This document shows positions 33,700 through 39,685 of a DNA stretch of 64,000 nt, one piece after another (position 1 is the stretch's first letter; each line of letters starts with the position of its first letter). Source of the stretch: Streptomyces sp. 2131.1 (lineage in GTDB: Bacteria > Actinomycetota > Actinomycetes > Streptomycetales > Streptomycetaceae). A program made the position numbers and the translations under genes. A model generated the notes under the pieces. It was not told the origin of the DNA. It did not search any database and worked only from the letters and a program-made list of their open reading frames with translations. The DNA lies in contig NZ_FNSY01000001.1 in assembly GCF_900105515.1 (NCBI RefSeq), positions 6,126,001-6,190,000 of the forward strand. Reading direction: 5' to 3'.

Positions 33700-34239
33700 A
33701 TGGTCTTTGTCGTCGTGGGCCTGGTCCTCGTCGGTGCTCTCGGTCTGCTCAACCTGGCCCTCTCCATCGCCATCGTGCGCCGATTGCGACGCCAGGAGGA
33801 ACAACGCCGGGCCATCGCCCCCGACGCGTCCTCCGGCCCGGAAGTGGGCACGGCCGTCCCTGCGTTCACAGCCCCCACCCTCGGCGGCAAGGTGTTCGCT
33901 TCGGCATCACTGGCGGGCGGCACCGCGGCCCTGTCGTTCATCACCACCAGCTGCGGCGCCTGCGATGAATTCGTCTCCGAAATGCCGCAGTTCGCCGCGA
34001 AGACCGGCCTGGACGACTCCCGAATCGTTGTCGTCATCGCCGGCGAACAGGGCAAGGCCCGTCAGATGGCCGACCACCTGGACGGCCTCGCCACGGTCGT
34101 CTACGAGGCGGCTCCCGGTGACATCTCGTCCCTCTACTCGATCACGGCGACACCGACCACCGTGATCACGGACGCCCACCAGAACGTCACCGCCACGCAC
34201 ACCGGCACGAAGCCGCATCTTCAGGAACTTCCGGCGTAG
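33700..34239 (+). CDS. Membrane-anchored thioredoxin-like (TlpA/MauD-type) oxidoreductase
   Basis: 179 residues. It has an N-terminal transmembrane helix (about 2-26), a basic stop-transfer (RRLRRQEEQRR), then an extracytoplasmic thioredoxin fold. The active site is TTSCGACDE (Cys85, Cys88), with a cis-Pro loop in ITATPTTVI. It resembles MauD, which works with MauE to form disulfides. Placed between the MauE-like gene and the cysteine-rich peptide genes, it is the probable direct oxidant or isomerase for the peptides' four possible disulfides. The active-site dipeptide Gly-Ala differs from reducing thioredoxins (Gly-Pro). Confidence 0.82.
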   Translation: MVFVVVGLVLVGALGLLNLALSIAIVRRLRRQEEQRRAIAPDASSGPEVGTAVPAFTAPTLGGKVFASASLAGGTAALSFITTSCGACDEFVSEMPQFAAKTGLDDSRIVVVIAGEQGKARQMADHLDGLATVVYEAAPGDISSLYSITATPTTVITDAHQNVTATHTGTKPHLQELPA

Positions 34240-34249
34240 TCGACGCCGG
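34231..34249 (+). other. Small hairpin at the end of the thioredoxin-like gene
   Basis: CCGGCGT/ACGCCGG, a 7-bp stem with a 5-base loop spanning the stop codon (TAG at 34237). It may slow transcription or mark an RNA processing point before the peptide genes. Confidence 0.35.
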
Positions 34250-34258
34250 TTGCACGCG

Positions 34259-34405
34259 ATGAGGAAGACAGAGGAGATCGCCGACGGAGACCAGCCCCAC
34301 TCCGCTCGACAGACTGGCAACGGAGACCCGGACAGGCGCCGCATGCGCTACTACGACGGCTCCAAGGGGGACAGCGTTCGGGCCTCCTACGGTCCGAACC
34401 TGTGA
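34259..34405 (+). CDS. 48-residue ORF between redox gene and peptide genes
   Basis: Reads MRKTEEIADGDQPHSARQ and ends YYDGSKGDSVRASYGPNL. It is charged and hydrophilic, with no cysteine or signal. No good ribosome-binding site precedes ATG 34259; an internal ATG at 34343 is another option. Its DNA shares CCCCACTCCGCTCG with the spacer before the second peptide gene, so part of it belongs to the duplicated unit, which argues that at least some of the ORF is non-coding. Could be a small partner protein or a remnant. Confidence 0.3.
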   Translation: MRKTEEIADGDQPHSARQTGNGDPDRRRMRYYDGSKGDSVRASYGPNL

Positions 34406-34406
34406 A

Positions 34407-34498
34407 GTGTTCCATTCGACAGAAGGCGAGATCGATACATGAACCTGTTCACCCGGCTCGGCAACACCATCCTCGACCGGCTGGCTCCCGAGACGTCG
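34407..34498 (+). repeat. Tandem duplication unit, copy 1
   Basis: Includes the 32-base leader region and the first 20 codons of peptide gene 1. It matches 34707-34798 at an offset of exactly 300 bases, with about seven mismatches seen. Confidence 0.85.
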
Positions 34499-34642
34499 GC
34501 AGCGGCGTCCTCGCCGTGCACCATCGGCTGCAGTGGCTACATGAAGCAGACGAAGTGCGTCGGGGCCACGCTGTACGTCCGCTGCTGCAAGCTGTTCGAC
34601 AACTGCACTCCCTGGTACAGCTGCGGCCCGCAGTGCGCCTGA
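34439..34642 (+). CDS. Cysteine-rich precursor peptide 1, 67 aa
   Basis: Residues 1-21 are identical to peptide 2 and form an amphipathic helix (NLFTRLGNTILDRLAPE) followed by ETSA; this looks like a recognition leader, not a Sec signal, as it lacks a hydrophobic core. The C-terminal part has eight Cys (27, 31, 40, 49, 50, 56, 62, 66), shared blocks KCVGATLY and RCC, and the end SCGPQCA. Cutting after SAAA (residue 23) would give a 44-residue core. An Ala-rich A-x-A site suits the S26 signal peptidase encoded in the cluster. Probably a secreted, disulfide-stabilised antimicrobial or signalling peptide; activity is inferred. Confidence 0.85.
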   Translation: MNLFTRLGNTILDRLAPETSAAASSPCTIGCSGYMKQTKCVGATLYVRCCKLFDNCTPWYSCGPQCA

Positions 34643-34645
34643 TCT

Positions 34646-34662
34646 GAAGCAGCCCGTGCTTC
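34646..34662 (+). other. Short hairpin after peptide gene 1
   Basis: GAAGCA-GCCCG-TGCTTC, 6-bp stem, three bases after the stop of peptide 1. It may stabilise the 3' end of the peptide mRNA. Confidence 0.35.
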
Positions 34663-34706
34663 ACCGGAGATCGGCCCCACTCCGCTCGGTATTGCGGGCA
34701 CCGAAG

Positions 34707-34798
34707 GTGTTCCGCTCGACAGAAGGCGAGATCGACACATGAACCTGTTCACCCGGCTCGGCAACACCATCCTGGACCGGCTGGCACCGGAGACATCA
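34707..34798 (+). repeat. Tandem duplication unit, copy 2
   Basis: Second copy of the unit at 34407-34498, covering the leader region and first 20 codons of peptide gene 2. Confidence 0.85.
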
Positions 34799-34945
34799 GC
34801 GACCGCGGCCTGGTCAGCGTGTACCTCCTGCGGCGAATGGCTCGCGCGCTACGAGTCGAAGTGTGTAGGCGCAACTCTGTATGCCCGCTGCTGCTCGCAC
34901 TACAACTGCAGCGAATGGTTCAGCTGCGGTCCTCAGTGCGCCTGA
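34739..34945 (+). CDS. Cysteine-rich precursor peptide 2, 68 aa
   Basis: Paralogue of peptide 1 with the same first 21 residues and a diverged core. Cysteines are at 28, 31, 42, 51, 52, 57, 63 and 67. Conserved blocks are KCVGATLY, RCC and SCGPQCA; other core positions differ strongly (WSACTSCGEW, HYNCSEWF). Conserved leader and cysteine frame with a variable core is what is seen in multi-precursor peptide systems. Cleavage after SATAA (residue 24) gives a 44-residue core, the same length as predicted for peptide 1. The weak ribosome-binding region (AAGGCGAGA) is identical to that of peptide 1, so similar translation rates are expected. Confidence 0.85.
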   Translation: MNLFTRLGNTILDRLAPETSATAAWSACTSCGEWLARYESKCVGATLYARCCSHYNCSEWFSCGPQCA

Positions 34946-34961
34946 TCTGAAACGGCCCCCC

Positions 34962-34985
34962 CTCCCGCCGATCCGTCGGCGGGAG
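34962..34985 (+). terminator. Intercistronic hairpin between peptide genes and exporter
   Basis: Perfect 10-bp stem (CTCCCGCCGA and complement) with a 4-base loop, 17 bases after the peptide 2 stop and 20 before the exporter. A partial terminator here would give more peptide than exporter transcript. Confidence 0.6.
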
Positions 34986-35004
34986 CGAGGGCGGAGGGAT
35001 TCCT

Positions 35005-36867
35005 ATGACCACCGTCGGAGGCTGGCGGGAGTTCCTCTCCCGCACGGTCAGCATCGTCGCTCTCACCTGGCGCGCCAGTCCGTGCGCCTTCCTCGTCTAT
35101 CTCTTCTCCACCCTCGTCCAGGGACTGATACCCGCCGGTATCGCGCTTCAGCTGAAGTGGCTCCTCAACCAGATCGGCCAGGACCCCGCTCAGTCCGATC
35201 CGGGCCGCCCCGGTCCCCTCGGCCTCGTCATCGGCATGGCTGTGCTGGGACTGCTCGCCGGTGTGCTGCCCCTGACGACCCAGTACGTACGCTCACGACT
35301 CACGCGCAGTATCGCGATGCGCGTACAGAACGACCTGTTCTCCTCGGTGAACAGGTTCGACGGCATCGAGCGGTTCGAGTCCCCCCGCTTTCTCGACAGC
35401 ATCCAGCTCGCCCAGCAGTCGGCGATCGGGGCACCGGAGGCGATCACCCAGTCCCTCTTCGGGCTGATCCAGAACACGCTCTCCGTGTCCAGTCTCCTCA
35501 CGGTGCTCTACTTCATTTCCCCGACGATGACGGTCCTGACGGTGGCGGCCGCCCTTCCCGCGCTGGCCATTCAGCTCCACCTCAGCAAGCAGCGCGCGAA
35601 GATGGTGTGGACGATCAGCCCACGCAACCGGCGCCAGATCTTCTACCAAAGCCTGATGACCAACGTCTCCGCCATCAAGGAGACCAAGCTCTTCGGGATC
35701 GGCCCGTTCCTCCTCGACCGGATGAACCGCGAGACCCGCGCCATGAACGCAGCCGAGGAGCGGGTGGACCGCAAGGCGCTCCTCACTCAGGCTCCCCTCG
35801 CGCTTCTCGGCGCCGTGATCGCCGGCGCCGGCATGATCTGGATAGTCGACGCCTCGACATCCGGCGCCTTCAACGCCGGCGACATCACCGCCTTCATCAC
35901 TACGATCGGTGGCGTCCAGGCCTCGCTCACCGCCACCGTCTCCATGGTGACGAGCTACCACCATGCACTGGTTCTCTACGGGCACTACGTGGAGGTGACC
36001 ACGACCGCCCACGACCTGCCGGCCGCGGGCACCTCCGGCACCACCCCCGCGCTGGCACAACGCATCACGTTCGACGACGTCTGGTTCCGCTACGGCGAGG
36101 ACGGACCGTGGGTGCTCCGCGGCGTCAGCTTCACCATCGAGCAGGGAAGCTCCCTCGCCCTCGTCGGGCTCAACGGAGCTGGGAAATCAACCCTCGTCAA
36201 GCTGCTCCTGCGCCTCTACGACCCGGAGAAGGGCTCCATCCGCTGGGACGGCACGGATCTGCGCGACCTTGATCTCCAGACCCTGCGCGACCGGATCAGC
36301 GCAGTCTTCCAGGACTTCGTCCGCTACGACCTCTCCGCCGCGGAGAACATCGGCATCGGAGACGTACAGCGACTGAACGACCAGTCCCGTGTCGAGGCAT
36401 CGGCGAAGGAGGCCGGCATCCACAACCACCTCATAGGCCTCCCTCGCGGCTACCACACCCTGCTCTCCCGCACGTTCCCCGACATGGACGGCGACCCCGA
36501 CGCGGACTTCGCGGGCGTCACACTCTCCGGCGGACAGTGGCAACGTCTCGCCCTGGCGCGTGCCCTCATGCGGGTCGGCCGGAACCTCCTCGTCCTGGAC
36601 GAGCCCAGTTCGGGCATGGATCCGGCGGCGGAGCAACAGCTGCACGACCAGCTGAAGGTCTACCGGGAGGGGGCCACGAGCCTCCTCATCTCCCACCGCC
36701 TCGGTGTCCTCCGCGACGCGGACCGCATCATCGTTCTGGAGGACGGTCGCATCACAGAGTCCGGCTCTCACGACGAACTCATGCGGATCGACGGGGAGTA
36801 CGCGAGACTCTTCAACATCCAGGCGGCGAACTACGCTGTTACCGGTGAATCCGGGGCAACGCTGTGA
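35005..36867 (+). CDS. ABC exporter (fused permease/ATPase) for the cysteine-rich peptides
   Basis: 620 residues: a six-helix ABC type 1 membrane domain (about 20-320), then an ATPase domain with Walker A GLNGAGKST (about 388), signature LSGGQWQRLALARA (about 506) and Walker B LLVLDEPSSGMD (about 527). It lacks the N-terminal C39 peptidase found in double-glycine bacteriocin exporters, so leader removal must be done by another enzyme, and a signal peptidase gene overlaps its end. Probably works as a homodimer exporting peptides 1 and 2. The GC-rich hairpin upstream may set its expression below that of the peptides. Confidence 0.87.
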   Translation: MTTVGGWREFLSRTVSIVALTWRASPCAFLVYLFSTLVQGLIPAGIALQLKWLLNQIGQDPAQSDPGRPGPLGLVIGMAVLGLLAGVLPLTTQYVRSRLTRSIAMRVQNDLFSSVNRFDGIERFESPRFLDSIQLAQQSAIGAPEAITQSLFGLIQNTLSVSSLLTVLYFISPTMTVLTVAAALPALAIQLHLSKQRAKMVWTISPRNRRQIFYQSLMTNVSAIKETKLFGIGPFLLDRMNRETRAMNAAEERVDRKALLTQAPLALLGAVIAGAGMIWIVDASTSGAFNAGDITAFITTIGGVQASLTATVSMVTSYHHALVLYGHYVEVTTTAHDLPAAGTSGTTPALAQRITFDDVWFRYGEDGPWVLRGVSFTIEQGSSLALVGLNGAGKSTLVKLLLRLYDPEKGSIRWDGTDLRDLDLQTLRDRISAVFQDFVRYDLSAAENIGIGDVQRLNDQSRVEASAKEAGIHNHLIGLPRGYHTLLSRTFPDMDGDPDADFAGVTLSGGQWQRLALARALMRVGRNLLVLDEPSSGMDPAAEQQLHDQLKVYREGATSLLISHRLGVLRDADRIIVLEDGRITESGSHDELMRIDGEYARLFNIQAANYAVTGESGATL

Positions 36868-37355
36868 ATACACGCATCCGACCCTGGCACCTGCTCGGAG
36901 TCGTCCCTGTGTCGGCGGCTGCCGCCGTGTGGTGGATCAAGCGTACTTACGTAGCCGTCAACGTCGTCGGAAACAGCATGGAACCTACGCTCCGCCCCGG
37001 CGCCCGGGTCATCGTCCGCAGGGGGGCCGGGCGCCTGAAGGCCAATGACCTGGTCGTCATCGCCGAGCCCGACCCCATCACCGGCTGGCCGCAGATCGGT
37101 CGCCCCGCGCCGAGAAGTCTGGACGAGTCGCCGTGGAACATCAAGCGGGCGGTGGGAATGCCCGGTGACCCCATGCCCGTCGGATCGTCGCAGCGAGGCC
37201 CCGTCCCTCCCGGTCACATCGCCGTCAAGGGCGACAGCGTTTACAGCAGCGACTCGCGGCAGTTCGGACCGTGCCCTCGAGACCAGATCCTGGGGCGGGT
37301 GGTGCGTGTCCTCCGGACCCGAGCTCCGCACAATTCAGCGCGGCCAGAGGCTTGA
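36864..37355 (+). CDS. S26-family signal peptidase, cluster-specific
   Basis: 163 residues from a GTG that overlaps the exporter stop (GTGA). It has an N-terminal transmembrane helix (about 8-25), catalytic Ser38 in VVGNSMEPTL, general-base Lys94 in WNIKRAVGMPGD, and the late conserved box KGDSVYSSDSRQFGP. Type I signal peptidases cut after A-x-A, which both precursors have at the leader-core border. Housekeeping Streptomyces signal peptidases are longer, and dedicated short forms are known in peptide clusters. Most likely the maturation protease for the two peptides outside the membrane. Confidence 0.87.
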   Translation: MNTRIRPWHLLGVVPVSAAAAVWWIKRTYVAVNVVGNSMEPTLRPGARVIVRRGAGRLKANDLVVIAEPDPITGWPQIGRPAPRSLDESPWNIKRAVGMPGDPMPVGSSQRGPVPPGHIAVKGDSVYSSDSRQFGPCPRDQILGRVVRVLRTRAPHNSARPEA

Positions 37356-37484
37356 TTGCGGGCCCGAGCTGGGGAAACCTGCCCGGACATGCGGGGAAGG
37401 CGTCTCCCTGGGCGGGGGTATCGGTGCTGGTCAGCGGGGTGCCGGAAACGAAGCTTGGCCGGCTGCCGGCCCGCTCCACCCTTT

Positions 37485-37524
37485 GCGCGGAAGGGCCCGC
37501 ACGGCCGTGCGGGCCCTTCCGCGC
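37485..37524. terminator. Bidirectional terminator, 19-bp perfect stem
   Basis: Perfect inverted repeat starting GCGCGGAAGGGCCC with a GC loop. It lies between the signal peptidase gene and the convergent uppP stop, 28 bases from the latter. No gene is seen in 37356-37552. Confidence 0.85.
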
Positions 37525-37552
37525 TGGATAGCGCTACCTGTGCGGCCCGGTT

Positions 37553-38425
37553 TCAGCCGCCGGACTCGCCCGCGTGCGGGCTCAGCGCGCCCGCGCCGAC
37601 GAGGATGAACAGCAGCACGCCCAGCACGATCCGGTAGATCACGAACGGCATGAAGCTCTTCGTCGTGATGAACTTCATGAACCACGCGATGACCGCGTAC
37701 CCCACCCCGAACGCGATCACGGTCGCGAAGATCGTCGGGCCCCAGGACACATGTCCCTCGCCCGCGTCCTTCAGCTCGAAGACGCCCGAGGCGAGCACCG
37801 CGGGGATCGCGAGCAGGAACGAGTAACGCGCCGCCGCCTCCCGGGTGTAGCCCATCAGCAGACCGCCGCTGATCGTGGCGCCGGAGCGCGAGACGCCAGG
37901 GACCAGGGCCATCGCCTGGCAGAAGCCGTAGATCAGGCCGTCCTTGACGCCCAGTTCGCGCAGGGTCTTGCGCTGCTTCCCGGCGCGGTGCCGGCCGCCC
38001 GACTCGTCGCGGGCCGCCAGCCGGTCCGCGACGCCGAGCACGATGCCCATGACGATCAGCGTGGTCGCGATCAGCCGCAGGTCGCGGAAGGGGCCCTCGA
38101 TCTGGTCCTGGAACGCCAGGCCGAGCACGCCGATCGGGATGGAGCCGACGATGACCAGCCAGCCCATCTTCGCGTCGTGGTCACCGCGCATCGAACGGTC
38201 CGTCAGCGACCTGAACCACGCCGAGACGATCCGGGCGATGTCCTTGCGGAAGTAGATGAGGACCGCGGCCTCCGTGCCGATCTGGGTGATCGCGGTGAAG
38301 GCCGCACCCGGGTCCTGCCAGTCGGCGAACGCCGCGGTGAGCCGCAGGTGCGCGCTGGAGGAGATCGGCAGGAACTCGGTCAGTCCCTGGACGAGTCCGA
38401 GGACGAACGATTCGAACCAGCTCAT
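37553..38425 (-). CDS. uppP: Undecaprenyl-diphosphate phosphatase
   Basis: 290 residues, about eight transmembrane helices, with both BacA/UppP signatures: EFLPISSSAHL near the N-terminus and PGVSRSGATISGG in the second half. It recycles undecaprenyl pyrophosphate to the lipid carrier of cell-wall synthesis and confers basal bacitracin resistance. The start ATG (MSWFESFVLG) is the family-typical one; a GTG 13 codons upstream is unlikely. The final 43 codons are duplicated at 32397-32528, on the far side of the inserted peptide cluster, so this gene's natural 3' neighbourhood has been interrupted. Confidence 0.95.
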   Translation of the reverse strand: MSWFESFVLGLVQGLTEFLPISSSAHLRLTAAFADWQDPGAAFTAITQIGTEAAVLIYFRKDIARIVSAWFRSLTDRSMRGDHDAKMGWLVIVGSIPIGVLGLAFQDQIEGPFRDLRLIATTLIVMGIVLGVADRLAARDESGGRHRAGKQRKTLRELGVKDGLIYGFCQAMALVPGVSRSGATISGGLLMGYTREAAARYSFLLAIPAVLASGVFELKDAGEGHVSWGPTIFATVIAFGVGYAVIAWFMKFITTKSFMPFVIYRIVLGVLLFILVGAGALSPHAGESGG

Positions 38426-38611
38426 GGGGCTTGGGCCATCCCGGAGTACTCGTGCACCGGCCACCGGCGTCGGACGCCGGCGCGTGCGGGTTGCGGTCGT
38501 GCGAGGACAGGGCCGCGCCGGGCCCGGTCTCGTCTGTCGGTCGCGGGCAGCGTATCGCCCCCGGGTGAACAGCCGACGACAGCCCCCGCGCGGCCCGGCC
38601 GGTCGCGGTCC

Positions 38612-39322
38612 TCAGGCGCCCAGGCTGTGCCGGCGCCGCCAGGCCACGACCGCAGCCCCGGCGCCCGTCAGGACGATGAACCCCATCGCGGCGAGGAACG
38701 CGGGCGAGGTCGGCGAGGACGCCTCGCTGCCCGCCACCACGTAGGCGGCCGTGTTCGGGATCGACCCCAGGCCCGTCGCCACCAGGAACGGCGGATAGCC
38801 CATGCGGGAGACGGCGGCGCAGTAGTTGGCGGCGGCGAACGGAACCCCGGGGAAGAGCCGCAGCGCCAGCATCGAGCGGAAGCCGTGCCGGCTCAGCTGC
38901 CCGTCCGCGGCCCGCAGCCAGCGCCCGCGCACCAGCGTGCGCAGCGCGTCCTGGCCCAGGACCCGGCCGAGCATGAACGAGATCCCCGCGCCCAGCACCG
39001 TACCGCCGAGCGCCGCCGCGAGACCGGCCTGCGTGCCGAACAGCGCGCCCGCAGCGAGGTTCAGCAGCGGGCGCGGCACGAACGCCACCGTGCAGACGCC
39101 GTACGCGAGTCCGAAGAAGAGCGCCGCCGTCGAGCCGCCGCTCAGCTGACCGAGTCTTCCGGAGGTCAGCAGCTGCTGCGGTTCGAGCAGCAGCATGGCC
39201 GTCGCGGCGGCCACCAGGACGGCGACGAGCAGTGAGAGCCGGGACCACGGCGAGAGCAGCACCCGCGTGCAGCGCACGGCGAGGCCGGGGGAGGGCCGGG
39301 TGTCGGGGACGACGTCGAGCAT
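38612..39322 (-). CDS. TVP38/TMEM64 (VTT-domain) membrane protein
   Basis: 236 residues with six hydrophobic segments and the VTT/SNARE-associated motif region (FVPRPLLNLAAGALFG, GTVLGAGISFMLGR, RLFPGVPFAAANYCAA). This family and DedA are thought to act as lipid flippases or membrane-homeostasis proteins. Transcribed in the same direction as uppP but 186 bases away. The start at MLDVVPD lacks a strong ribosome-binding site; an in-frame upstream start would add 25 residues. Confidence 0.82.
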   Translation of the reverse strand: MLDVVPDTRPSPGLAVRCTRVLLSPWSRLSLLVAVLVAAATAMLLLEPQQLLTSGRLGQLSGGSTAALFFGLAYGVCTVAFVPRPLLNLAAGALFGTQAGLAAALGGTVLGAGISFMLGRVLGQDALRTLVRGRWLRAADGQLSRHGFRSMLALRLFPGVPFAAANYCAAVSRMGYPPFLVATGLGSIPNTAAYVVAGSEASSPTSPAFLAAMGFIVLTGAGAAVVAWRRRHSLGA

Positions 39323-39459
39323 TCGGGGAGAGTAACCGACAAACGTGTGTGATCGCCGTAATGCGCCCCCGCCGGCCTCCGGGGATCCGGCGCCCAATCC
39401 CCGTACGGCCCGCCGTAATTCGCTCGACGGGCCGACAGGCCGTCGGGGATGATCGGGCC

Positions 39460-39594
39460 ATGTTCCGGTACGCCCTCCTCGCAGCGCCGTCCGCAGTCGC
39501 GGACGCGCCGAAGGCTGCCGTGACCACCCTCGCAGCAGTTGTCGCCGCAGCGCTCACCGCTGCCGCAGCGCCCGTCGGCGGCGCCCGAAGCTGA
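39460..39594 (+). CDS. Possible small hydrophobic ORF, 44 aa
   Basis: Ala-rich hydrophobic peptide (MFRYALLAAPSAV..., then AAVVAAALTAAAA) with GGATGAT ten bases before the ATG. It lies in the 363-base gap before tuf3. The composition could simply reflect GC-rich non-coding DNA. Otherwise the gap 39323-39685 holds only the hairpin at 39593. Confidence 0.2.
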   Translation: MFRYALLAAPSAVADAPKAAVTTLAAVVAAALTAAAAPVGGARS

Positions 39595-39635
39595 CCCTCC
39601 CCCGGCTGTCCGGCGGACCCCGCGAGGGGAGGGTC
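39593..39635 (+). other. Hairpin upstream of tuf3
   Basis: GACCCTCCCC and its perfect complement, 10-bp arms with a 23-base loop, ending 50 bases before the tuf3 start. A leader structure or upstream terminator. Confidence 0.45.
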
Positions 39636-39685
39636 GGCCGGGCCCCGGGGTCCCACGTCAAGCTTCGCATCCCAAGGAATGAACC

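Larger units (their letters stand above)
32529..37552 (+). mobile_element. Inserted genomic island with cysteine-rich peptide cluster
   Basis: 5.0 kb lying between two copies of the uppP 3' end, with all its clear genes on the plus strand. The left end contains an IS5-like transposase remnant. The remainder is a single gene cluster: redox membrane protein, thioredoxin-like protein, two peptides, ABC exporter and signal peptidase. There is no integrase, excisionase or relaxase, so this is not a self-mobile element. The flanking duplication of a housekeeping gene end suggests homologous or IS-assisted acquisition. The left boundary is sharp at the end of uppP homology; the right boundary is set by the intact uppP stop. 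Confidence 0.7.

Noticed and set aside
33167..34239. Methylamine utilisation genes suggested by the MauE/MauD-like pair
   Set aside because: No methylamine dehydrogenase subunits or mau genes nearby; the adjacent substrates are cysteine-rich peptides.
32529..37552. Reading the island as a lanthipeptide, lasso or sactipeptide cluster
   Set aside because: No LanB/LanC/LanM, no B1/B2 or asparagine synthetase-like protein and no radical-SAM gene; modification genes present are only redox proteins.
32397..37684. Reading the flanking uppP repeats as attL/attR of an integrative element
   Set aside because: No integrase, excisionase, replication or transfer genes inside; repeats are 132 bp with scattered silent differences rather than a short exact core from site-specific recombination.
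39460..39594. Small Ala-rich ORF before tuf3 as a firm gene
   Set aside because: Kept only as a low-confidence feature: composition matches non-coding GC-rich DNA and there is no sequence family support.
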